NCBI RefSeq assembly: GCF_000765745.2
Contig: NZ_JRPC02000001.1
Span: 1-64,000 of the forward strand
Direction: 5' to 3'
Source of the DNA: Helicobacter apodemus
GTDB taxonomy: Bacteria > Campylobacterota > Campylobacteria > Campylobacterales > Helicobacteraceae
Length of the DNA stretch: 64,000 bases
Shown: positions 55,177 to 62,934 of the stretch, in pieces
How the letters are laid out: each line of letters begins with the position of its first letter
Position numbering within the stretch: the first letter of the stretch is position 1
Translations under genes and position numbers: made by a program
The notes under the pieces: generated by a model
What the model was told of the DNA's origin: nothing
Database searches by the model: none
The model's input: the letters and a program-made list of their open reading frames with translations, nothing else

Positions 55177-56046
55177 ATGCGAACAAAAACTCTACTTTCA
55201 ATAAAACCTTTTAAACAAATCCTTATTACTAGTGCGTTTCTTATTAGTTCCTCTTATGCTGCCCCCTCTTTAGTCAATGGAATTGCTTTTTTTGTCAATG
55301 GTGATCCTATCACATTGCTAGATCTTTATTCTACTATGCAAGGGGCTAAAGTCAATCAAGATGCAGCTATTGATATACTAATTAATAAACAACTTCACGA
55401 ACAAGAAATTAAAAAACGTGATATCATTATCACTGATTTAGATATTAGTAATGAAATTGAACGCATTGCAAGAGTTAATAAAACAAGTGTTGAGAATATT
55501 CGCTCCTATATGCAAGAAAATGGGAAAGATTGGAATGCTTACAAACAAGAAATCAAAGACAACCTCATCAAAACCAAGCTTTATCAAAGTATCACACAAG
55601 ATAGTTTGAAATTAACCGATGAAAAAGATTTACAAGAATACTACAACACCCATCAAGAAGAATTTTCCGTACCTCAAAGCATTGAAGTAGTGAAGTTTTA
55701 TAGCTACAATTCACAGGCATTAGAACAAGCTATGAGAGACAAAAGCCAAACCCATTCTGATGTTTTTACAGAAAATGAAATTTTGCAAACTACTGAACTT
55801 AATCCACAAATTATGGCAGATTTTGCACAAACTGCAACCAATACTTTTACCCCCATTTATCCCATTGATGGACAATTTGTTAGTTTTCTAATCCTTAAGA
55901 AAAATAACCCGACGCTTCTACCTTATGAATTTGTTAAAAATACTATCTTACAAAAAACAATGAATCAAAAAGAAGATTATATTATTTATGAGCATTTCGA
56001 AAAATTACGTTCTAATGCTAAAATCAATATTATTCGTCTTGATTAA
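55177..56046 (+). CDS. SurA-like periplasmic chaperone / peptidyl-prolyl isomerase
   Basis: A 289-residue secreted protein: signal peptide to about residue 28 (SSSYA/APS), then a SurA N-terminal type segment (LVNGIAFFVNGDPITLLDLYS, DILINKQLHEQEIKKRDI) and a degenerate rotamase region (EYYNTHQEEFSVPQSIEV). It resembles C. jejuni Cj1289. Likely helps outer-membrane protein folding. Confidence 0.85.
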   Translation: MRTKTLLSIKPFKQILITSAFLISSSYAAPSLVNGIAFFVNGDPITLLDLYSTMQGAKVNQDAAIDILINKQLHEQEIKKRDIIITDLDISNEIERIARVNKTSVENIRSYMQENGKDWNAYKQEIKDNLIKTKLYQSITQDSLKLTDEKDLQEYYNTHQEEFSVPQSIEVVKFYSYNSQALEQAMRDKSQTHSDVFTENEILQTTELNPQIMADFAQTATNTFTPIYPIDGQFVSFLILKKNNPTLLPYEFVKNTILQKTMNQKEDYIIYEHFEKLRSNAKINIIRLD

Positions 56047-56057
56047 AGGGGATTTTG

Positions 56058-56495
56058 ATGAAAAAAATATCTTTTCTTGTATCTCTTAGCATTTTTTTAT
56101 TCCTTAGTGCTTGTGCTACTAAAAATGCCTCTTATAAAGATGAATATTTTCAGAAGATTCTCACTTCTAAAAAACAATGGAAGATTGAAAATTATACAAG
56201 CAACCAATTAACAACTATTCTCTCTTACGAAAAAGAACAAGAATTTATTATTGGCTTTAAGGGGGAACAAGTTTTTGGTAAATTTGGGTGCAATAATTTT
56301 TTTGGCTCTTATACCATAGAGGGCAACAAAATAACAATTGGGAATGCGGGAGTAACAAGAAAAATGTGTGAAAATGATATTATGGAAATAGAAGCAGAAA
56401 TGATAAATGGCTTTTTAAATACAAGCAGTGAAATCACACTCAAAGGCAAAAAAATTAATTTTTCTAATGCTTCTTTTTCTTTAGAAATGCAATAA
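56058..56495 (+). CDS. META-domain lipoprotein (HslJ-like)
   Basis: A 145-residue lipoprotein with signal FLFLSAC (Cys19). The rest is a META domain: FGKFGCNNFFGSYTIEGNKI and GVTRKMCENDIMEIEAEM, with the conserved CN and paired Cys. HslJ-type proteins are linked to stress and heat tolerance in E. coli. The ATG at 56058 is preferred over an adjacent TTG. Confidence 0.9.
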   Translation: MKKISFLVSLSIFLFLSACATKNASYKDEYFQKILTSKKQWKIENYTSNQLTTILSYEKEQEFIIGFKGEQVFGKFGCNNFFGSYTIEGNKITIGNAGVTRKMCENDIMEIEAEMINGFLNTSSEITLKGKKINFSNASFSLEMQ

Positions 56496-56519
56496 ATTTA
56501 AAGATATTTTTAACTAAAC

Positions 56520-56525
56520 TATAAT
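56520..56525 (+). promoter_or_regulatory. -10 box for speE
   Basis: TATAAT, 44 bases before the speE ATG in the gap after the META lipoprotein gene. Confidence 0.5.
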
Positions 56526-56569
56526 AGGCTTACAAATAGAACTTTATAAGAAAATTTTAAAGGTTATTG

Positions 56570-57376
56570 ATGTGGCTAACAAAAACTTATAACGAAAAAT
56601 TCCAACAAGAATACAAAATAGAGAGCAAACTCCTAGAAACTAAGGGCAATAAACATAATATTGAAATCTTTAACGCACAAGCTTTTGGAGGCATTGCTTT
56701 AATTGATGAAACAATAATGTTTAAAAATTTTGTTACCCTCCAAAGTGAGTTTTTAGCACATACTGCAGTTTGCTCACATAAAGAACCTAAAAAGGTCTTA
56801 GTATTAGGAAGTTTTAACCTAGAAATTGCCTATGAACTCTTACGTCATTTAAAAATAAAAGTTGATTTTTTACAATTTGACTTAAAGGTTTTACAATCCC
56901 TTATTAGCTTCCTGCCACATTATCAAGAAGTGCTTGATAATCCACGCTTTACCCATATTCCCCAATTAGAAAATGAATTTATTCAACAAAACCAAGAACG
57001 CAATAACCCCTATGATATTATCCTCTGCTTAGAAAGCAAAAAGAACTATGAATCTTATTATAATCTCCTAAGTGAGGATGGGATTATGATCATAAAATGC
57101 CCCCATTTATTACTAGATACTAAAGAGGCTATCAAAACTTTAGAAAGTTTAGATGATAGCTTTAAGGTAAAAATGCCCTTTTATATGCCTTTGTTTTTTG
57201 ATATGAATGATTGCTATATCTTTGCCTCTAAAAAATATCACCCCATAGCAGATATTATGCTCCAAAGAGCGGATATGCTAGAAGATTTGCAATATTATCA
57301 CGCAAACTTACATTTGAGTGCTTTTACCCTGCCTAAGGCAATTAAAAAATCTTTATTGGGTGTTGCTAAAAATTGA
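56570..57376 (+). CDS. speE: Spermidine synthase, Helicobacter type
   Basis: A 268-residue aminopropyltransferase-fold protein. It matches the divergent H. pylori SpeE pattern I remember: a degenerate nucleotide loop (VLVLGSFNLEIAYEL), an acidic-poor active-site strand (YDIILCLESK) and the tail YIFASKKYHPIADIM with a C-terminal LPK. The usual gatekeeping loop residues are missing. The coaE start overlaps its stop by 4 bases. ATG 56570 chosen over an adjacent TTG. Confidence 0.88.
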   Translation: MWLTKTYNEKFQQEYKIESKLLETKGNKHNIEIFNAQAFGGIALIDETIMFKNFVTLQSEFLAHTAVCSHKEPKKVLVLGSFNLEIAYELLRHLKIKVDFLQFDLKVLQSLISFLPHYQEVLDNPRFTHIPQLENEFIQQNQERNNPYDIILCLESKKNYESYYNLLSEDGIMIIKCPHLLLDTKEAIKTLESLDDSFKVKMPFYMPLFFDMNDCYIFASKKYHPIADIMLQRADMLEDLQYYHANLHLSAFTLPKAIKKSLLGVAKN

Positions 57377-57969
57377 ATTTTCAATATGCTATTGCTTTAA
57401 CAGGTGGGATTGGTAGCGGGAAAAGCACTGCAGCTTCACTACTAAAACTCTATGGATACGCTATCATTGACGCCGATACAATCGCACATAAAGCACTAGA
57501 GCAAAGCACAGAGGAAGTCATAGAAATTTTTAGCGATATTATTTTAACAGAAGGAAAAATTGATAGAAAAAAGCTTGCGAATATCGTTTTTAAAAATAAA
57601 GCCTTAAGGAATAAATTAGAAAATCTCTTGCACCCAAGAATCAAAGAATATATCTTAGAACAATCCCATCTCTTAGATGGAAAAAATATCCCCTATTTCA
57701 TAGACATTCCCCTTTTTTTTGAAACTAAACATTATGACATAGAAGAAACCTTATTAATCTTTGTCGAGCAATCCACACAGATAGAACGTATCAAAAAACG
57801 CAATGCCTTAAGTGATGAGGCTATATTAGAACGTATTAACGCACAAATACCACTACATCAAAAGAAAAAACTTGCAAAATATGTAATTAATAATAATGGG
57901 GACTTGAAAAATCTACAAAAAGAAATAGAGAAGTATTTGCAAAATTACTTGCCTAACATCAAATTTTAG
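57373..57969 (+). CDS. coaE: Dephospho-CoA kinase
   Basis: Last step of coenzyme A synthesis. The 198 residues start with the P-loop GGIGSGKST at 11-19, followed by DADTIAHKAL and the lid region ERIKKRNALSDEAI. The start is a TTG in the TTGA overlap with the speE stop. Confidence 0.94.
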   Translation: MNFQYAIALTGGIGSGKSTAASLLKLYGYAIIDADTIAHKALEQSTEEVIEIFSDIILTEGKIDRKKLANIVFKNKALRNKLENLLHPRIKEYILEQSHLLDGKNIPYFIDIPLFFETKHYDIEETLLIFVEQSTQIERIKKRNALSDEAILERINAQIPLHQKKKLAKYVINNNGDLKNLQKEIEKYLQNYLPNIKF

Positions 57970-57988
57970 TGCAAAATTAAGCTTTTTT

Positions 57989-57997
57989 TGCTAGAAT
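57989..57997 (+). promoter_or_regulatory. Extended -10 promoter for tRNA-Ala/tRNA-Arg
   Basis: TGC-TAGAAT, 15 bases before the first base of tRNA-Ala, just right for transcription starting near 58004. It overlaps a possible coaE terminator (GCAAAA to TTTTGC). Confidence 0.65.
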
Positions 57998-58012
57998 TAG
58001 GCTTTTTTCAAA

Positions 58013-58088
58013 GGGGTGTTAGCTCAGCTGGGAGAGCGCAACGCTGGCAGCGTTGAGGTCAGGAGTTCGATCCTCCTACACTCCACCA
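58013..58088 (+). tRNA. tRNA-Ala (anticodon GGC)
   Basis: A 76-base cloverleaf: acceptor GGGGTGT with ACACTCC (one G-T), D-arm GCTCAGCTGGGAGAGC, anticodon stem CAACG/CGTTG with loop CTGGCAG, T-arm AGGAG-TTCGATC-CTCCT, encoded CCA end. Confidence 0.97.
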
Positions 58089-58091
58089 TAT

Positions 58092-58168
58092 GCGTCCGTA
58101 GCTCAGCTGGATAGAGCAACAGGTTGCGGTCCTGTAGGTCGGGGATTCGAATTCCTCCGGGCGTACCA
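58092..58168 (+). tRNA. tRNA-Arg (anticodon GCG)
   Basis: A 77-base cloverleaf: acceptor GCGTCCG with CGGGCGT, anticodon stem ACAGG/CCTGT with loop TTGCGGT, T-loop TTCGAAT, encoded CCA. The anticodon begins with G, not the A (inosine) usual for reading CGU/CGC in bacteria. Three bases separate it from tRNA-Ala. Confidence 0.95.
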
Positions 58169-58188
58169 TAGTGGCAACAAAGGCTTAT

Positions 58189-58800
58189 ATGCAAGGCTTT
58201 ATACTACACACGCAAAGAATCCGCGATGAGGATTTACTTATAAAAGTCCTAACCCCAAATCACCTCTATACACTCTATCGTTTTTATGGTTTAAGGCATA
58301 GCATTATTCATCTTGGCAATAAAATTGATTTCACTATCCAGCAAGATATAAGGGAAATAGCTAAATTAAGAGAGCCTATACACCTAAGCTTCCCTTGGGA
58401 GAGAGAATCTTCTATCCGCTATTATTGGCAACAATATTTAAAACTGCTTAACCACCACTTAAAAGATATTATGGTATTGGATTCTTTTTATTTCAACCAT
58501 TTAGAGGAAGGCACGAAACGATTAACCAAAGAGGAACCAAAACGAGCCATCCTTAATCTTTATGTTAAGCTTTTAGCCTTTGAAGGACGCAACAATACCT
58601 TACAATCCTGCCTAATCTGTCAAAAACCCCTTAAGGAAGAAATTGTGCTTGGCAGGAGTATGGTTTGTGGTCATAAAGCCTGTATGCAAGGGGAATCCTT
58701 TCAACAACAATCCTTACTACATTGGTTTAATAATCAAGGAGAATTTTTAGAGGAACTAGAAATAGAAAAACTTTGGAATCTTTTAATGCTTGGACTATAA
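58189..58800 (+). CDS. recO: DNA repair protein RecO
   Basis: Helps load RecA in gap repair. The Campylobacterota form is short: 203 residues from ATG 58189, with an OB-fold N-terminus (MQGFILHTQRIRDEDLLIKV) and CLIC/CGHKAC cysteines that could bind zinc. The open frame extends to a GTG at 58171, only 2 bases past tRNA-Arg, leaving no room for a ribosome site; ATG 58189 has AAAGG 7 bases ahead and the usual family start. recO is probably cotranscribed with the tRNAs. Confidence 0.85.
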   Translation: MQGFILHTQRIRDEDLLIKVLTPNHLYTLYRFYGLRHSIIHLGNKIDFTIQQDIREIAKLREPIHLSFPWERESSIRYYWQQYLKLLNHHLKDIMVLDSFYFNHLEEGTKRLTKEEPKRAILNLYVKLLAFEGRNNTLQSCLICQKPLKEEIVLGRSMVCGHKACMQGESFQQQSLLHWFNNQGEFLEELEIEKLWNLLMLGL

Positions 58801-58845
58801 TTTTGAAAGGACACCTTAAAAGTTAAACAACTATCTCTTAATTTT

Positions 58846-58854
58846 TGCTACAAT
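58846..58854 (+). promoter_or_regulatory. Extended -10 promoter of the broken lysE-type gene
   Basis: TGC-TACAAT, 43 bases before the ATG of the pseudogene. The promoter looks intact although the gene is not. Confidence 0.5.
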
Positions 58855-58897
58855 ACCACTTCAAAATCCAAACAAAAGCACACAACAAGGCAACATT

Positions 58898-59504
58898 ATG
58901 GAGCTTGAAACTTTTATTTCCCTTAGTCTTTATATAATTATTGCTGCAATAACTCCATGACCAAATAACATTCTTGCCCTAAGTAGCGTAATAAATTATG
59001 GCTACACGCAAAGTAAAAGATTAATTTTTGGTATTTATGCAGAATTTGCCACTGTAATGATTCTCTACGGTTTTAGCACTCATTTACTCATTGAGCTTTT
59101 GCCCGAATACTTTAGGAATCTTAAAAATTCCTAGTGCATTGTATATATTTTATTTCGCCTATAAAATCGCTAAATCCAAGCCACAAGACTTAGAGAGCAA
59201 TAGTAATAATGATAGTTTAGGATTTTTCAACGCCTTTTTCTTACAACTTATCAATGTGAAAATTATTCTTTATGTTATCACAATACATATTTCCTTTGTT
59301 TTACCTTATTATCAAAGCCTTTTTATACAAGTTCTTTTGTGCTTTATTCTATTATCATTGGGTATTGTGGAATGGCTTTTGTGGGTTATTGCAAGTATTG
59401 GGTTAAAAAACTTTTTAGTAAAGCATTATAAAATCACAAATCTCACAATGGCAATTTTACTTACCTTAAGTGCTATAGAGATTCTTATAGATCAATACAA
59501 CTAA
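58898..59504 (+). pseudogene. LysE/RhtB-family amino acid exporter, inactivated
   Basis: ATG at 58898 starts a LysE-type protein (ETFISLSLYIIIAAITP) but codon 21 is TGA (58958-58960) where the family has Gly in the TPGPNN motif, so GGA to TGA is a single change. After GYTQSKRLIFG the frame shifts near 59100: the continuation SALYIFYFAYKIAKSKP is in another frame, running to 59504 with further membrane helices. Two independent lesions make a functional exporter unlikely. Sequencing error is possible for one lesion but less so for both. Confidence 0.85.
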
Positions 59505-59697
59505 CATAGCCTAGGTAAGCTAGCAAACAAATTCATTACAGCGCATCTAAGCATTAAAGACTTTAGAATTTCAGTAAGCATATTTCTACCTCTTTAATCC
59601 AAAAGATAAATCGATATTGCTAATCTTATTTCAAAGCAATAAAACATTACAATAGCAAAGTAAAACTTACTTATTGCTACAAGATTAATATAAACTT
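59505..59697. other. Intergenic, nothing recognised
   Basis: AT-rich stretch between two pseudogenes without open frames of note, ribosome sites or hairpins. Confidence 0.4.
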
Positions 59698-60021
59698 TTA
59701 TCTTTTTGCCTTTTTCTCCCTAAACTCCCTCTTTAACTTACGCACTTCTTTGAAGAATGTGATGTAGGCAAATAAAGGTGCAAATATTCGCCCCCCCCCC
59801 CCGCACAAAATTAGCCTTTATAAAAGCTTCCCCTAGTTTATAAGTCAAGCATTCTTTTTCTTTTAGAGATTCTTTATAATCAGCATAGGACTCTAATTTA
59901 GGAAGTTTTATTTAGGATTCTTTTTTATCTTTTCTTGATATTCTTTTTGTTCTTGTTTATGTTTATCTTTGATATAAGATAATACATAAGGCATTCTTAT
60001 ATTTGTGCCATTTTTTGCAGT
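59698..60021 (-). pseudogene. C-terminal remnant of a surface-polysaccharide-type gene with a G12 tract
   Basis: Minus strand fragments read NGTNIRMPYVLSYIKDKHKQ, then after a frameshift near 59916 LPKLESYADYKESLKEKE and TYKLGEAFIKANF, then through the G12 tract (59791-59802) into a basic tail EVRKLKREFREKKAKR that ends at TAA 59698-59700. With 12 G the tail is out of frame; 11 would restore it. Tails of this kind occur in Campylobacterota glycosyltransferases or related LOS/capsule enzymes as I recall. The N-terminal part is missing. Confidence 0.6.
59791..59802 (-). repeat. G12 homopolymer (C12 on + strand)
   Basis: Twelve C on the plus strand inside the polysaccharide-gene remnant. It separates two reading frames of the same protein, the usual layout of an on/off phase switch. 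Confidence 0.85.
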
Positions 60022-60055
60022 CTATCCAAATTGTAGGAATTTTTACCTAAAAGGC

Positions 60056-60065
60056 GGGGGGGGGG
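60056..60065 (+). repeat. G10 homopolymer
   Basis: Ten G on the plus strand. A frame following the tract (Arg-Asn-Pro-Met-Gly-Leu, GLQKFCAKTALFASKIDFHF) stays open to a TAA near 60157, so the tract may once have been the switch of a plus-strand gene or lain at its start. No start codon precedes it here. Confidence 0.8.
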
Positions 60066-60281
60066 TAGAAACCCAATGGGGTTGCAGAAATTTTGTGCCA
60101 AAACTGCACTTTTTGCTTCAAAAATTGATTTTCACTTTTTAAAATTATTCATTTAAACATTAGTTTATATTAGTTCATAACGCCTTTGTGTGTGAGTGTA
60201 TGGGGCAATAAGTATGTATTTTGCCATTTGTGTGGCGTTTGCCAAATGCTTTAATAGGACAAAAAAACAGATAAAGCAATA
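60066..60281. other. Decayed sequence after the G10 tract
   Basis: Both strands show short open frames with coding-like composition (for example HLANATQMAKYILIAPYTHT on the minus strand) but no gene with start and ribosome site. Probably remnants of accessory genes. Confidence 0.35.
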
Positions 60282-60398
60282 ATGCAATATATAAATCGTG
60301 CGAATGTTGGTCATAAGCAACCCTATGAGCTTAAGTGTGTGCAGAGGATAGAGGGAAAATCTAAAAAACCCATCCTTGATGTGTGGTTATGGTGGTAA
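60282..60398 (+). CDS. Short hypothetical ORF, possible gene remnant
   Basis: A 38-residue frame with YINRANVGHKQPYELK and a C-terminal ILDVWLWW. The frame is open 8 codons upstream of the ATG as well, and no ribosome site is visible, so it may be the tail of a decayed gene. Unrecognised. Confidence 0.25.
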   Translation: MQYINRANVGHKQPYELKCVQRIEGKSKKPILDVWLWW

Positions 60399-60445
60399 AG
60401 AATTTTTTAGAGCAGTTATGATATAAAATAGAGGCAATTAAACTT

Positions 60446-60910
60446 CTATAATCCCCCCTCCCCCGCAGATTTAACAAAATAACTCATTAAGCAATCCTTT
60501 TTAAAGAAGTTAAAGCCATAGGCTAAATAAAGGCTAATAGCTTTAGTATTAGTATTAAAGGCTCTAGCATAGAGACTTTTAACTTTTAGGGTTTCAAAAG
60601 CATATTGTAATAAAGTTTGCATTAAAACTCCGCCATAACCCTTTAAATTAGGGCTTTGATACATTCCAAATTCACAAGATTCCTCACAAATATCCACAAA
60701 ATCAATAACACCTATGGCTTCATCCCCATAAAAAACTAAAAAATATTTCTTACTTAAATCCCCTTTTAAAGATTCTAAAAACTCCAAATGCTCCTTCCAA
60801 GAAATCTTTTCATTTCTCATATAACTAGCTACATCCTTATGCGTTCTCCACTTATAAACCAAAGCTTTCTCTTGAGCTTGTAATTGCGCGAAATTTTTTA
60901 ATACTATCAC
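60446..60910 (-). CDS. pseH: PseH-like N-acetyltransferase (pseudaminic acid synthesis)
   Basis: A 154-residue GNAT enzyme: VYKWRTHKDVASYMRNEKIS at the N-terminus, the acetyl-CoA loop region LKGYGGVLMQTLLQYAF and ARAFNTNTKAISLYLAYGF. This pattern fits PseH, which N-acetylates UDP-4-amino-4,6-dideoxy-AltNAc on the way to pseudaminic acid for flagellin glycosylation. The GTG at 60910 overlaps the ccdA stop (GTGA); the longer frame to 61003 runs through ccdA. No other pse genes are adjacent. Confidence 0.82.
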   Translation of the reverse strand: MIVLKNFAQLQAQEKALVYKWRTHKDVASYMRNEKISWKEHLEFLESLKGDLSKKYFLVFYGDEAIGVIDFVDICEESCEFGMYQSPNLKGYGGVLMQTLLQYAFETLKVKSLYARAFNTNTKAISLYLAYGFNFFKKDCLMSYFVKSAGEGGL

Positions 60911-61656
60911 TTCAAATGTTCTATAAGATAAGCAGAAATAAAAGCCATTTGCCCACTTGCTACTAAGATTCCAATAAGTATTAACAAGCCCCCACAAGCC
61001 CATTCAATCCATTTAAAATAAGCTTTAACTTTATTAAAATACCCAAAGATATAGCCTAATAGCACCGCACTAAGCAAGAAAGGAATACTAAGCCCTAAAG
61101 TATAAACCGCCATCAAAGTCATACCCGCATTAGTCTCTAAACTCGCCAAAGAAATAATCCCTGCTAAAATAGGACCCACACAAGGAGTCCAACCCAAAGA
61201 AAAACTAACCCCCAATAAAAAGGGTGCAAAGAAATCTTTGAAAAATAATATTTTGGCTTCTTTTTGCAAAAAGGTTTTTTGATAATTCAAAAAAGGAATT
61301 TGGATAATCCTAGCAGTATGCAATCCAAAAAGCATTAAAATCCCTCCGGTAACATAGCCTACATAAGGGCTTAACAAAATCCCTCCGGATAAAATTCTAG
61401 CCGCAACCGCACCTAATAAAATAAACACAACCCCCATTCCACAAACAAAAAATACTGCACTTTTAAAAATCCCTAATCGTGCTTTAAAAGAAAGTCCTCC
61501 ATTATCTTTTAGCTCCTCTAAAGAACGTTTAGAGATATAAGAGAGATAAATAGGCACTAAAGGCAAAATACAAGGACTAACAAAAGTCAAAATCCCCGCT
61601 AAAAAACTAATGATAAGAGGGGCCTTATCAAAAAATACAAGCAAAGATTCTTCCAT
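60907..61656 (-). CDS. ccdA: CcdA-type thiol-disulfide transmembrane protein
   Basis: A 249-residue inner-membrane protein of the CcdA/DsbD-beta family with six to seven helices. The redox cysteines are in FVSPCILPL (Cys29) and WTPCVGP. It moves electrons from cytoplasmic thioredoxin to the periplasm for cytochrome c maturation. ATG 61656 has AGGA 6 bases ahead; ATG 61662 overlaps the dctM stop and is an alternative. The frame to 61755 lies inside dctM. Confidence 0.88.
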   Translation of the reverse strand: MEESLLVFFDKAPLIISFLAGILTFVSPCILPLVPIYLSYISKRSLEELKDNGGLSFKARLGIFKSAVFFVCGMGVVFILLGAVAARILSGGILLSPYVGYVTGGILMLFGLHTARIIQIPFLNYQKTFLQKEAKILFFKDFFAPFLLGVSFSLGWTPCVGPILAGIISLASLETNAGMTLMAVYTLGLSIPFLLSAVLLGYIFGYFNKVKAYFKWIEWACGGLLILIGILVASGQMAFISAYLIEHLK

Positions 61657-61658
61657 AT

Positions 61659-62933
61659 TCATCCTATCAAATTTGGTAACCAAAGTGAAATCTGTGGTAT
61701 ATAAGTAATAAGCCCTAAACCAAGCAATAAAATACATAACCAAGGAATTACACAAAGCGTTACATCTTTTAAGCTTAAGCCACTTAAAGAGCTAGCCACA
61801 AAAAGATTAAGTCCAACAGGTGGCGTTAGCATACCAAGCTCCATATTTACAACCATTACAACCCCAAAGTGAATAGGATCAATGCCTAATTGTGTAGCAA
61901 TAGGTAGCAATAAAGGAGTCATAATCAAAATCACAGAGCTAGGCTCCATAAACTGCCCCATAACAAACAACACAAGATTAACAAAAATCAAAAATAGCCA
62001 CCAATTCATATGCATAGCAATAAGATATTCCGCAATCATATGGGGAATCCGCTCACTGGTTAGAAAATGTGCAAAAACAACGGCAAATCCAATAATTAAA
62101 AATATCATAGCAGTCGTTATAGCTGCATCAAGAAATACCGAATAAAGCTCTTTTAATTTAATATCTTTATAAACAAATACAGAAATAATAAGGGCATACA
62201 CCGCACTAATCCCTGCTGCCTCGGTAGCGGTGAAAATTCCTGCATAGATCCCTCCAATAATAACAACAATGATTAACAACGCCCAAAAAGCATTTTTAAA
62301 CTTTTGCCATCGCTCCTTAAAACTCGCTACTTGTATTGCCTTAAACCCAAGCCTTCTAGCGTCAAAATAAGCATAAAGCATCATCATAGCACCAACCATT
62401 AATCCCGGAATCACTCCTGCCATAAATAGCTTCTCAATAGAAACTTCTGCAGTAACGCCATAAACAATCATCACAACAGAGGGTGGAATGAGTATCCCTA
62501 AACTCCCCGCTGAAGTAATAGCCCCTATAGAATAACTCTTAGGATAACCTGCTTCTTTTAACGCGACAAACATCACCGAACCAATAGCAACAACCGTTGC
62601 AGGTGAGCTTCCACTCACAGCAGCAAAGATAATACAAGCCAAAATCGCACTCATAGGAAGCCCACCGGGCAAATGCCCTACAAGGCTTTTAGCAAACTGA
62701 ATAATCCTACGTGCCGAGCTTCCTTTACTCATCAAAGAACCCGCCAAAATAAACATAGGGATAGCCATAAAGGTAGGCTTTAGTCCATTAAACATAATCT
62801 CTGGCACTGCTAAAATATCATAAGAGCTAAAAAACACCATCGCAAACGTGGCACTCACACCCAAAGCAATAGCAACAGGAATCCCTAATAACAACAAACC
62901 AAATAAACTAAGCAATAAAAAAACAATACTCAT
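61659..62933 (-). CDS. dctM: TRAP transporter large permease DctM
   Basis: A 424-residue permease with about 12 helices. GIPVAIALGVSA, FILAGSLMSKGSSARRIIQFA and SAGSLGILIPPSVVMIVYG are typical of the DctM family. It imports C4-dicarboxylates or related acids driven by the sodium gradient; the substrate is set by DctP. Confidence 0.94.
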   Translation of the reverse strand: MSIVFLLLSLFGLLLLGIPVAIALGVSATFAMVFFSSYDILAVPEIMFNGLKPTFMAIPMFILAGSLMSKGSSARRIIQFAKSLVGHLPGGLPMSAILACIIFAAVSGSSPATVVAIGSVMFVALKEAGYPKSYSIGAITSAGSLGILIPPSVVMIVYGVTAEVSIEKLFMAGVIPGLMVGAMMMLYAYFDARRLGFKAIQVASFKERWQKFKNAFWALLIIVVIIGGIYAGIFTATEAAGISAVYALIISVFVYKDIKLKELYSVFLDAAITTAMIFLIIGFAVVFAHFLTSERIPHMIAEYLIAMHMNWWLFLIFVNLVLFVMGQFMEPSSVILIMTPLLLPIATQLGIDPIHFGVVMVVNMELGMLTPPVGLNLFVASSLSGLSLKDVTLCVIPWLCILLLGLGLITYIPQISLWLPNLIG

Positions 62934-62934
62934 A

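Noticed and set aside
58171-58188. GTG at 58171 as recO start
   Set aside because: It lies 2 bases after the tRNA CCA end, leaving no ribosome site; ATG 58189 has AAAGG and fits the family N-terminus.
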